From: an uncultured Lachnospiraceae bacterium
GTDB taxonomy: Bacteria > Bacillota > Clostridia > Lachnospirales > Lachnospiraceae
Direction of reading: 5' to 3'
DNA length: 64,000 nt
Assembly (NCBI GenBank): GCA_951800685.1
Contig: CATOJY010000004.1
Coordinates: 62,001 to 126,000 of the forward strand
A model generated the notes under the pieces. The model made no database searches and was not told the origin of the DNA. It saw only the letters and a list, made by a program, of their open reading frames with translations. Of the stretch, positions 1-8,645 are shown piece after piece; position 1 is the stretch's first letter; every line of letters begins with the position of its first letter. The position numbers and the translations under genes are program-made.

Positions 1-707
1 AGTGCTACATTATGGTGGATGGGGATGACACGTATCCTATGGAGTATGCCAGTGAGATGGTGGACAGGGTGCTTTGCCGCAATGCAGATATGGTAGTGGG
101 GGACAGGCTCTCTTCCACCTATTTTACAGAGAACAAGAGACCCTTTCACAACTTCGGTAATACGATTGTGCGCAGCAGCATCAACAGACTGTTTAACTGC
201 GAGATTAAGGATATTATGACTGGCTACCGGGCATTCAGCTATGGGTTTGTGAAGACATTCCCCGTGTTGTCTACAGGGTTTGAGATTGAGACGGAGATGA
301 CTATCCACGCAGTGTATAATAACATGCAGATTGAAAATGTGATTGTAGATTACCGGGACAGGCCGGAAGGCAGTGAATCTAAGCTCAATACCTTTTCGGA
401 TGGATTTAAGGTGATCCGGACAATCCTGAAACTGTACAGAGACTACAAGCCGCTCGGATTCTTCGGAATGTGTGCAGCGATCCTCACGGTGATTGCGGTG
501 CTTATGTTTATTCCGATCCTGATCGCCTATGTCGAGACGGGGCTGGTACTCCGGTTTCCGACGCTGTTTGTCTGTGGATTTATCGGTCTGGCGGCGCTGC
601 AGTCGTTGTTTGCTGGTTTAATGCTGTCAAATATGGCACTGAAGAATCGCAGGGACTTTGAGTACAGGCTGACGCTGGTGACGCGCAGAGTGAGGCATGA
701 AGACTAG
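1..707 (+). CDS. Family 2 glycosyltransferase, GtrB/DPM1-like (5' end missing)
   Basis: This is the C-terminal part of a GT2 enzyme. The frame is open to the left edge (first full codon at base 3), so the start lies outside the window. The first residues contain the nucleotide-sugar and metal-binding motif MVDGDDTYP. Later segments (ITGYRAF-like, GFEIETEM, YRDRPEGSESKLN) are typical of enzymes that move a sugar from a nucleotide donor to polyprenyl phosphate on the cytoplasmic face. Two hydrophobic segments follow near the C-terminus, as in GtrB-type proteins. Members of this family supply lipid-linked sugar to a GtrA-like flippase and a GT-C transferase, and candidates for both lie downstream. 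Donor sugar unknown. Confidence 0.85.
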   Translation, partial: CYIMVDGDDTYPMEYASEMVDRVLCRNADMVVGDRLSSTYFTENKRPFHNFGNTIVRSSINRLFNCEIKDIMTGYRAFSYGFVKTFPVLSTGFEIETEMTIHAVYNNMQIENVIVDYRDRPEGSESKLNTFSDGFKVIRTILKLYRDYKPLGFFGMCAAILTVIAVLMFIPILIAYVETGLVLRFPTLFVCGFIGLAALQSLFAGLMLSNMALKNRRDFEYRLTLVTRRVRHED

Positions 708-808
708 GCGGGGGAAGTGTGCCGTACTCTGGCCGCAGGGCAGTCTTGCATAGTGTGTGGCGACTTTTGGAGACTGTTATCACAACATTGATGGGAAAAG
801 GATTCAAT

Positions 809-2755
809 ATGGAAAGAAAAAAGGATTTCTATCAAAATCATAACAGTAGAACACAGCAGATCATAACTGCTGTTTCACTGTTTGTGGCAGCATTGGCCGC
901 AGGGCGTGTTATATTCGTCTGCCATAGCGTTGGCGTGCTTTATACTTTCGGGATCTTTTATCTTGCGGTTCTGATTGGTGGAGTTTGCATTTTACAAAAG
1001 GCCTTTTTTTTACAGGAGGTCTTTTTTACTGTCTGGACAAGGATCCTGCTGGCCGTGTTCTTTACGGGATTCCAGGTACTGGGGCTGTATTACAGTATTC
1101 CTGGCCTAGAGGAAAAGGCAGGAGGCTGGGAACTCCTTCTGTGGATTTTGTGCTTTACGCCGCTGACATTCGGCGCACAGAATATGCTGTTTGCCTGGGT
1201 GCGGGGAGGGTGTCACAAAGCAGCTGAAAAAGAAGGGGATTCTTTGAAGGAGAAGGTTGGCTTTTCCCCCTGGAGGAGTTTCTGGATTGCCTATGCGGTG
1301 ATTCTGGTTGGGTTTTTGATCCCATTTGCGGCCTATTATCCGGCTATTATGGCCTATGACGTGATTCCGCAGTTAGACCAGATTAAGATCAGCGGATATA
1401 CAACACATCATCCGCTCATTCATACGCTGATGCTGGCGGGCAGCCTGAAAGCCGGGGAGGCGCTTCCTATGGTACACAATGTGGATCGTGCTGGACTGGC
1501 AGTGTACACAGTGCTGCAGATGCTGATTGCTGCTGGATGTTTTGCCTATGTATCTGTCTATCTGCGCAGAAGGGGAGTCCATAAATACATCTGTTATCTC
1601 TTTGTACTTTGTGCGGCGTTTTATCCGACACATGGTATGCTGGCGGTGTCGATCACGAAAGATACAGTCTATGCGGCACTTGTGATGCTGTTTACAGTGT
1701 ATGCATGGGAATTGGTCACAACAACAGGAAGGGAAGAAGAAAGGAAGAGCGGCACAGGGCTGCACAATGGCAGACAGCGCAGCGGGCAGAGTGTATGGAT
1801 GGTGTCCTATTGCATCCTGACAGTGCTGCTTCTCCTGTTTCGGAACAACAGTATTTATGCGTGGATCTTATATCTGCTTGCAGTGAGCATTGTATTGTAT
1901 AGGAAAGCCTATAAGGCGTCCGCAAAGATAAAGAAGTTCGCAAACAAGATCAGCCTGACGCATGTGACAGCATTGCTTTTGTATCTGGCGCTGAATGCGG
2001 CAATGACAGCGGCGGTGCACGCGACCAGCGCCACCTATGCGCGGGAGATGCTCAGTGTGCCAGCCCAGCAGATTGCAAGAGCAGCGGCATACCATGAAGA
2101 AGCACTTACGGAAGAAGACAGAGAACGTCTGGCTGTTGTATGGGGAGAGGATGTCCTGCCCGAATATGTGCCTGCGATCGCTGACCGGAGCAAGAGGGAT
2201 ATAGACGGAAGCAGTGAGGTGTTAAGCGCACTGCTGTCAGAATGGATCAGTCTGGGGGCACGCTATCCGGGTGAATATATAGAAGCATTTTTGTTAAAGA
2301 ACAAAGGAATGTGGTATTTGGAAGACAGTTCTTATTTGTACGATATCTATTCCTACGCCAAAGGATATCTGCAAATTACGTATCCGAGTGACCAGCAGGA
2401 ATATGTGCAGGCACTTGTACCTGGATATGCAAGACACCAGAGATTGCAGTTTCTGCAGGCGGTCTACCGTTACTTTGCAGGAGGGGACGCTGTATGGAGG
2501 TATTTGCCGCCATTGGCGCTCGTCATGCAGCCTGCTTTCTACTGTTGGCTTCTGTTCTATTATATTGTCTGCTGTATCGGACTAAAGAAGGGAAGATACC
2601 TGATTCCGGCGGTTTATCTTGCTGCCCTGGCAGGAACGCTTCTGTTGGGTCCCTGTGTGCTGGTGCGGTACGTATATCCGCTCATGCTCGCGGTAACAGT
2701 GCTGGTACTGCTTGGGGCGGCCGCTATGCGGCTGGATCCGCACAGGAGCTGTTAG
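809..2755 (+). CDS. Polytopic membrane protein, GT-C-like (DUF6020-type)
   Basis: Large integral membrane protein of about 648 residues with roughly ten or more hydrophobic segments. After the first helices there is a conserved-looking extracytoplasmic stretch (AYYPAIMAYDVIPQLDQI, then THHPLIHTL). Acidic and histidine residues in the first large loop are a hallmark of GT-C-fold transferases that use polyprenyl-phosphate sugars; the resemblance to DUF6020 is from memory. I prefer ATG 809 because AAAAGGA precedes it with good spacing and the protein then begins MERKKDFY. The GTG at 719 would add a poorly hydrophobic leader. It follows the GtrB-like gene with a short gap, so co-transcription is likely. 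Substrate unknown. Confidence 0.7.
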   Translation: MERKKDFYQNHNSRTQQIITAVSLFVAALAAGRVIFVCHSVGVLYTFGIFYLAVLIGGVCILQKAFFLQEVFFTVWTRILLAVFFTGFQVLGLYYSIPGLEEKAGGWELLLWILCFTPLTFGAQNMLFAWVRGGCHKAAEKEGDSLKEKVGFSPWRSFWIAYAVILVGFLIPFAAYYPAIMAYDVIPQLDQIKISGYTTHHPLIHTLMLAGSLKAGEALPMVHNVDRAGLAVYTVLQMLIAAGCFAYVSVYLRRRGVHKYICYLFVLCAAFYPTHGMLAVSITKDTVYAALVMLFTVYAWELVTTTGREEERKSGTGLHNGRQRSGQSVWMVSYCILTVLLLLFRNNSIYAWILYLLAVSIVLYRKAYKASAKIKKFANKISLTHVTALLLYLALNAAMTAAVHATSATYAREMLSVPAQQIARAAAYHEEALTEEDRERLAVVWGEDVLPEYVPAIADRSKRDIDGSSEVLSALLSEWISLGARYPGEYIEAFLLKNKGMWYLEDSSYLYDIYSYAKGYLQITYPSDQQEYVQALVPGYARHQRLQFLQAVYRYFAGGDAVWRYLPPLALVMQPAFYCWLLFYYIVCCIGLKKGRYLIPAVYLAALAGTLLLGPCVLVRYVYPLMLAVTVLVLLGAAAMRLDPHRSC

Positions 2756-2776
2756 GTTCAGCGTGTCCGTCTCAGG

Positions 2777-4600
2777 CTATTTCTGTTCTAAACGGTACAC
2801 CATATACACTGTGTTTCCGGCAGTGAAGGTGTCTTCTACTTCGCATGTCATATTGTAAGTGTGACGGTAGTACATGATAACAGGATGTTCTTCATTATAG
2901 GGAGCATCCTGCAGGAGGAAGTAAACATTGTCATTGGAAGCCAGGCTCTTTCCGAAATCTTCGATACCGTGTTTTTTTAACTTTGTCATTGTATTGGGAT
3001 TTAAGACAACGCCCCAATTCGTATACACAAAATTATTATAAGTATCCAATGTCATATCAAACGGCGATTCGCAGTAATGTTCCAGAGTTCCCGAATTATA
3101 AGTCCATATGTAAAGGTTGTCTTTATGGGAATGGCAGTACTCTTTTAACTGCTCCCAGGTCTCTTGGTGCGCATGATAGTTGGCATCCACATTACGCTTT
3201 GTTATGATCACTGATGCAATGCAGAAAGCGGCCACAACCGGAAGAATGAGAAAGTAACGTCGGGGCTTCTCCAACCGGATCAGATTAAAGGCCAGAAGGA
3301 TGCCAAACAGGATGGCATAGTCTACAGTGATCAAGGGTTGTATGATGCGTTTAGGAAAACGTCCCTCATAGAGTACATACCCCCAACTGACTGTGCGCCC
3401 GGCAAGATAGAACAGGTAGACGAAGAGAGCGCTGTGATTGCGCCGCAGCAGGATCAGGAAGAGGGTCAGGATAAGGAGCAGGCCGGCCAGCAGATTGGCA
3501 GGCTGCATGCCGTCTTCATAGAGAAATACAAGGAGGCCCCCTGTAACGATATTCCTTATACGGTCAGTGAGGGTAGTGCGTTTCAGATAGCACTCTCTGG
3601 CGATATCGTGCATTTGCTTCCAGTCTTCAACTGACATTCCATAGCCGATATGAGGCGCACCATTACGGCGGTATTGATATTCTTCCTTTGTGACGCCAAG
3701 TTCTTCCAAATCCTCTGCACACTCTTCATATTCCGGCCAGGTATAGAAATCGCCAACCCGCTCTCTGTAATGGTTAATCTGACGGAAATCGGACCATTGT
3801 GGTTCGTGATAGGCGGCGGCATTGATCCCATATAAGATTCCCATCCCAGCAAACAGTAAACCGGCAAAACCAAAGAGTTTAACAGCAATCTGGCCAGAAC
3901 CGTTCCTGTAGGCGTGGAGCCATTTGGCAAGCCAAAGCATCCCTGCGATAGGCAGCATCAGGTAGAGGATATTCTGCCGCATACTGTAGGCAGTAAAAGC
4001 GAAGAAGAAGGTTGGAAGATTTCCTAACAGAAAGGAAGAGATTCTACCGTCACTTCTCGTGGTTGCAAAACAGAAAAGTGCTGTTGCAGCCGCCAGTCCG
4101 GCAGTGGTAGTATACTGTGCCTGAGTGAGTACGTTGAGGTTTACAATAAAAATAAGGACACAGGAAATTGTCAATGCTGGTTTCCAGAAAGAATCTGTAC
4201 TGTTATGACGCTGCCACAGCAGCATACTGCGGTCATAGAGAGTATAAAGGCAGACAATCTGTACAAGATGCATGAATAATCCGTACCATGGAACAAAGCT
4301 GCACAACAGATACAATCTGGAGAGGAGAAAAGAGAGCGGATATAGAAAAAAGAGTACATGCGCTTCCGGGTATCCGAGGTAAGCGCCGGATAGAGTACTG
4401 TACATACCCCAGTCGTCGTTGATTCCGTCCACTGGTCCGATCCAAAGTATTTCGAGGCAATAAAAGGCTGTCAGAAAGATCAGAAAGAAAATCCGCCATT
4501 GCCAGGGAGAGGAGGAATTGGTCTGATTTCTGCGGGCATGGCCGCTGACGAGTATGGTGGTTGACTCGGTTGGTTGGGAACCCTGGACGATAAATGACAT
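2777..4600 (-). CDS. Polytopic membrane protein, probable GT-C-type glycosyltransferase
   Basis: A 607-residue protein with many hydrophobic helices. Just after the first helix lies an acidic motif (INDDWGMYSTLSGAYLG), a layout common in GT-C enzymes where Asp residues in the first external loop are catalytic. The C-terminus is a soluble domain (about residues 470-607). The start at 4600 has AGAAAGGA upstream with good spacing. It is convergent with the preceding gene (21-bp gap) and divergent from the SGNH gene at 4869, so it is its own unit. Function is inferred only from topology and context. Confidence 0.65.
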   Translation of the reverse strand: MSFIVQGSQPTESTTILVSGHARRNQTNSSSPWQWRIFFLIFLTAFYCLEILWIGPVDGINDDWGMYSTLSGAYLGYPEAHVLFFLYPLSFLLSRLYLLCSFVPWYGLFMHLVQIVCLYTLYDRSMLLWQRHNSTDSFWKPALTISCVLIFIVNLNVLTQAQYTTTAGLAAATALFCFATTRSDGRISSFLLGNLPTFFFAFTAYSMRQNILYLMLPIAGMLWLAKWLHAYRNGSGQIAVKLFGFAGLLFAGMGILYGINAAAYHEPQWSDFRQINHYRERVGDFYTWPEYEECAEDLEELGVTKEEYQYRRNGAPHIGYGMSVEDWKQMHDIARECYLKRTTLTDRIRNIVTGGLLVFLYEDGMQPANLLAGLLLILTLFLILLRRNHSALFVYLFYLAGRTVSWGYVLYEGRFPKRIIQPLITVDYAILFGILLAFNLIRLEKPRRYFLILPVVAAFCIASVIITKRNVDANYHAHQETWEQLKEYCHSHKDNLYIWTYNSGTLEHYCESPFDMTLDTYNNFVYTNWGVVLNPNTMTKLKKHGIEDFGKSLASNDNVYFLLQDAPYNEEHPVIMYYRHTYNMTCEVEDTFTAGNTVYMVYRLEQK

Positions 4601-4682
4601 GGCAGAATCCTTTCTTTTGTAATGGAGAGGTTAATTTTCATGACTTTGCAGTCTGGAGTAACGTGAATATTTCCAATTTTTT

Positions 4683-4712
4683 ATTATATACTATAATAAG
4701 GGACAGTTACAA
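4683..4712 (-). promoter_or_regulatory. Candidate sigma-A promoter for the gene ending at 2777
   Basis: On the minus strand, TTGTAA (4712-4707) is followed after 18 bases by TATAAT (4688-4683). It lies about 80 bases upstream of the start at 4600, in an AT-rich divergent intergenic region (4601-4868). A separate TATAAT at 4805-4810 faces the plus-strand gene at 4869 but lacks a clear -35 element. Confidence 0.4.
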
Positions 4713-4868
4713 ATAGAAAAACAATCCAATTCTTAAAATTTATGGAAGGATTTTTTAATAAATAAAAAGAAAACTACTCAAAAAAATGAAAAAGTGATAT
4801 GGTATATAATGGGTTGTAAAAAGGGGATGCCCCGTATGGATCTATGGGAAAGGACAGGATAAGAAAGG

Positions 4869-6002
4869 ATGAGTAGTAGAGAAAATATGAGAAAAGGAAG
4901 ACAAAACGGGAATCTGCTGCTTCTAGTAATGATCGGTTTCTGCATTCTTGCGATCATTGAAATCATATATGGACAGGCGCAGATCAGGATGCAGAAAGAA
5001 AGGCTGGCTTTGGAGCAGGATAACCACCAGGCAGTGCAGGAACTGAAGGCGGAGTGGGATCAACTGAAAGGCGATCCAAGCGTAGGCACGCAAGAGCCTG
5101 TGGAGGCAGGTGAGAAGCAGGAGGAAAGCAGCGAGCCTGAGAAGACACTGACCAACGTAGAGCAGGCAGAGGAAGGGACAGAGTCAGAAGAGTCCGATGA
5201 GGAAAGCAACGCAGAGCAGGCTGCAGCGCAGGAGGATGATAGGGAGTACGATATGCAGATCGTCTTTCTGGGAGACAGTATTCTTGACAATGAGCGGGAG
5301 GATCATGGTGTAGCTGCTCTGATCTCGGATGCCTGTAACGCTAAGGTTTACAATATGTCGATGGGTGGAACAACAGCGGCGCTTCTGCCCAACGAGCAGT
5401 ATAACTTTGCCACCTGGGAATCCAGATGCCTGCTGGGTGTGGTGAATGCGATCTTAGGAAATATCAACCCTGATATTTTTAAAGACTACACCGCTGGAGA
5501 GATTTTGAAACAATGTGATTTCAGTAAGACGGATTATTTTGTAATCGAATATGGGATCAATGATTTCTTGAGCCGGCAGATTCCGCAGAGCAGGTATCTG
5601 GAGAATGGGGAAACATTAGGAGTAGATGATGTGCATACTTATTCCGGGGCATTGATGACGGCAGTGACTTTGCTGCAGAATGCATTCCCGGATGCCAAGA
5701 TTTTGTTGATCGCCCCGCATTTCTGCCAGATGTATAATGGGCAGGCGTTTGTGGGAGATGCCTACAGTCTGAATTATGGGTATGGTACGCTGGTGGAGTT
5801 CTCCAGATGTACGGGATATGTATATGAGCAGAACAAAGAAAAGAACGTTATGCTCTATAATGCGATGGAGGAGAGCGGAATAGACGCTTACACTGCCGAT
5901 AAGTATCTGGAGGATGGAATTCATTTGACTACCGAAGGACGAGAAGTATATGCGGATTATGCGATCCGCCTGATCATGTCAGACTTCTATCCGGAAGAAT
6001 AG
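4869..6002 (+). CDS. Membrane-anchored SGNH-family hydrolase/esterase
   Basis: A 377-residue protein with one N-terminal hydrophobic segment (about residues 16-34), then a Glu/Gln-rich linker (about 40-130), then an SGNH fold outside the cell. Visible motifs are FLGDSILDN with nucleophile Ser137, a glycine block (MSMGGTTAA), YGIND, and the C-terminal DGIHLTTEG with Asp349 and His352. SGNH proteins in glycan clusters commonly add or remove acyl groups on carbohydrate. It sits between two minus-strand GT-C-like genes and ends at a shared terminator. It resembles the gene at 27275 in architecture but keeps the catalytic Ser. Confidence 0.82.
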   Translation: MSSRENMRKGRQNGNLLLLVMIGFCILAIIEIIYGQAQIRMQKERLALEQDNHQAVQELKAEWDQLKGDPSVGTQEPVEAGEKQEESSEPEKTLTNVEQAEEGTESEESDEESNAEQAAAQEDDREYDMQIVFLGDSILDNEREDHGVAALISDACNAKVYNMSMGGTTAALLPNEQYNFATWESRCLLGVVNAILGNINPDIFKDYTAGEILKQCDFSKTDYFVIEYGINDFLSRQIPQSRYLENGETLGVDDVHTYSGALMTAVTLLQNAFPDAKILLIAPHFCQMYNGQAFVGDAYSLNYGYGTLVEFSRCTGYVYEQNKEKNVMLYNAMEESGIDAYTADKYLEDGIHLTTEGREVYADYAIRLIMSDFYPEE

Positions 6003-6066
6003 AACAGAATATTAGGAGGGCCTGCAAGGAGTGCGGCAGGCCAATGTGACAGGGTATAGGTATAAG

Positions 6067-6102
6067 AATCAGGGCTGCCGTTTACGGTAAGCCCTGATTT
6101 CA
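6067..6102. terminator. Bidirectional terminator between convergent genes
   Basis: AATCAGGGCT (6067-6076) pairs with AGCCCTGATT (6090-6099); the inner part (GCCG TTTA CGGT) extends the stem. TTTC follows on the plus strand and TTCTTAT on the minus strand. The stop codon of the minus-strand gene lies inside the stem. A second GC-rich hairpin without a T-run (GGCCTGC 6019-6025 with GCAGGCC 6036-6042) precedes it on the plus strand. Confidence 0.7.
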
Positions 6103-8369
6103 TATAGAATCCAGAGAAACAGGAACGCAAGTGAGACAATGGAGCAGACTTTCCAAACAAAAGGTTCCCTGAAAGATACTTGTATATGTGTCAGTGTGCC
6201 TGCAGGCGTGATACGCAGCAGACCTTCTGGAGAAGCGCTGAAAGACAACGGCTGCTGATTCTGGTCTGTAATACGATAATCCGGATAATAGAAGAGCGGG
6301 ATGTCAATAAAGGCATCTGTGACAGCGCTGCTGATGGCAAGATCAGCTTCCAGGCTGGCATATTCCTTGCGGTAATTGCTGACCTGCATGTCTAAGCCAT
6401 CGGAACCGTGGAGCAGTCCATCATAGGAGATAGCAGATAGATTCACTTCGCGGAGCAGATACATACCATCCCCGGCATCCATTACCTCACAGTATTCCTT
6501 GGAGATGCCCTCCTGGTCAAGACAGGAGTCTATGGAATAGAAAGAGCAGAAGATGGCGACAGACACTAATGCAAGGAGGCAGAAACGGTTTCTGCGGCCT
6601 GTGACTGCGTATATTGCATGCTGCATGCCGATGGCTGTCACAGGGCTTAAAAACAGGCTGGCAATGGGCAGGAGGCGGCAGAGAAACTGAATACTGAAAC
6701 GCTCTCCCAGACTGGTTGCAATAATGGGATTCCAGGGGAAATAGATAGAAGACGCAAAAAGTGCTATGATACCGGCGATAAGGCAGTAAATGCCTTTTTT
6801 GCGTAATTGTCTTGCATATTTTCTGGAAACAAAAGCATAGCTGACAAAGAGGATCATGCCGATCAGGACGATTGTGCCGACGCTTAGAGGCATTTCCTGT
6901 GCAGTGGTGCCGGTCTCATACAGTGAGGTGCCGTTGGACACAAAGGAAGAGAACATCTGTGAGACATAGACACCGGTATAGTGCAGTCTGGAGGAAGGCC
7001 GGTTCGCCGACAGGTCCAGATTCATATACTGTAGAAAAGGCACAATAAACCATAAGTTGGCAAGCAGTGTAGCAGTAGCAGCAGTACAAAGAGACAAGAG
7101 TCTTCTCCGGTTATGGTATAGTCCCCGCAAAGCAAAAAATAATGCCAGGCAACCGCATACGGCGGCGATCAGAACAGTGATGATGTGGCTCTGTATAATG
7201 CCGCTGAAGCCAAGAAAGGCATACTGCCAGCGTCTGTAGTTGCCGTAGAAGATTTCATACATGCCGTAAAACAGCAGCGGCAAAAAGACCATGGCCAGAA
7301 ATTCCCCCAGGGCACCGCGGGTATAGATGGAAGCAAGACGGTAAATATTGAGCACATAGAGTGCCGCACTTAGGATACCGATCTGTTTGCTGTGAAATAT
7401 GCGCGTGTAAGAAAAGCAGGCGATATAGGCAGCTGCGCAATTGGCCAGAAAGATTAATAGTTTGTAGGAAAGCATCATGGAACAGCCCATCAGCCGCAGC
7501 AGTGCAGAGATATATAAGAACAGCTGGGGGTACATAATGGGGGTAATATAACCATATCCGTTGTGTTCTGCCATAGAAATCCGCATGGTGGAGTAATCAA
7601 AAGTCAGATTGCGCAGCCAGTCTGTAATGCCGTTGATGCGGGAGTAATGGAAGAGAAGGTCGTGGGCAGAAACCTGAAAATCATTCAGGATGGGGATCGT
7701 GGCGATCAAAGCCACGATGGTCAGCAAAACAAAGTTCCACACGGGCATAAAGCTCTTACCGGCAGTACGGCATCGCCAGATAAGGCAAAAGACAGCCAGC
7801 TCAAAAAGGCAAAAGAGAAAGAATATTAGGAAAGCGTCGGAAAAGTTCTGGCTGCCCTGGTTCTCGATAGCGTGAATCTGCAGTTCGCCTCCCTGATAGT
7901 AGAATTTAAATTCCGCATTGCGGAGCATTCTGTCAACGGTGTAATGTATCGTGCAGGAGTCGCTTCCGGCAGGCAGTGTTGCTGAAGCAAGGACAGCTCC
8001 GGCAGAATTGTTTTCCTGGATCAGGGAGCTGCTGTAAACTTCACATACTGCGTCAGCGCCAGAGGTCTGATAGGAAATGCGAAGATCGTATTCTCCAGGT
8101 GCGATCGAAATATAAGGGCCGACTAAGACAAGCCCCTGATAGGCACTGCCGCCTTCTTCTCCAATGGTGATACTGTCATAGGGAGCTTCTGCATCCGGTA
8201 TGGACGTAATTGCTTCTGCGCCGGGATAAGGCTGCAGATCGGATAAGGAAATGATGCGCAGATTTGTATCCTGCTTATAATTGCTCCATGCGACCAGAAA
8301 AAGAATGAGATTGACAAGGAGGATGGATATGATATGTCGTAAGTGAGTTCTGTCTGATAAGATTAACAT
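6069..8369 (-). CDS. Large polytopic membrane protein, YfhO/GT-C-like
   Basis: About 766 residues. An N-terminal helix is followed by a soluble beta-rich region (about residues 35-190), then many hydrophobic helices up to about residue 650, a soluble stretch, and one last helix before a basic tail. The layout resembles YfhO-like and related (PTPS-related) membrane proteins thought to transfer sugars from lipid carriers. The start at 8369 is preferred because GAAAGGAAG lies upstream. An in-frame ATG at 8396 has no ribosome site, and the farther upstream frame reads as non-coding. It is divergent from the FkbH-like gene. No substrate can be assigned. Confidence 0.65.
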   Translation of the reverse strand: MLILSDRTHLRHIISILLVNLILFLVAWSNYKQDTNLRIISLSDLQPYPGAEAITSIPDAEAPYDSITIGEEGGSAYQGLVLVGPYISIAPGEYDLRISYQTSGADAVCEVYSSSLIQENNSAGAVLASATLPAGSDSCTIHYTVDRMLRNAEFKFYYQGGELQIHAIENQGSQNFSDAFLIFFLFCLFELAVFCLIWRCRTAGKSFMPVWNFVLLTIVALIATIPILNDFQVSAHDLLFHYSRINGITDWLRNLTFDYSTMRISMAEHNGYGYITPIMYPQLFLYISALLRLMGCSMMLSYKLLIFLANCAAAYIACFSYTRIFHSKQIGILSAALYVLNIYRLASIYTRGALGEFLAMVFLPLLFYGMYEIFYGNYRRWQYAFLGFSGIIQSHIITVLIAAVCGCLALFFALRGLYHNRRRLLSLCTAATATLLANLWFIVPFLQYMNLDLSANRPSSRLHYTGVYVSQMFSSFVSNGTSLYETGTTAQEMPLSVGTIVLIGMILFVSYAFVSRKYARQLRKKGIYCLIAGIIALFASSIYFPWNPIIATSLGERFSIQFLCRLLPIASLFLSPVTAIGMQHAIYAVTGRRNRFCLLALVSVAIFCSFYSIDSCLDQEGISKEYCEVMDAGDGMYLLREVNLSAISYDGLLHGSDGLDMQVSNYRKEYASLEADLAISSAVTDAFIDIPLFYYPDYRITDQNQQPLSFSASPEGLLRITPAGTLTHIQVSFREPFVWKVCSIVSLAFLFLWILYEIRAYRKRQP

Positions 8370-8645
8370 GTTGGGGTCAGGCTTCCTTTCTATCATAATT
8401 ATCGTATAAATTAAATGGGATTGTGACGAAAGCAGTTGCGGTGTCCTCGTTCCAGTTACAGATATCCGTTCAATCTGAATAGGATCGGCGGTTACGGCCA
8501 TCCATATTCTAGCATTATGGATATGGAAAAACAAGGATATAATATGATAAGATAAACGGGAGAGAAGCAGTAGGAGATGCCTGGGCAGCAAAGAATGCCG
8601 CCTAAGAATATAAGGTGCCGGCTAAGCGGCATCAGGGAGGTTTAC

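Noticed and set aside
719-808. Upstream GTG start for the membrane protein at 809
   Set aside because: The ribosome site is too close to the GTG and the extra 30 residues look non-coding; ATG 809 has a better site.
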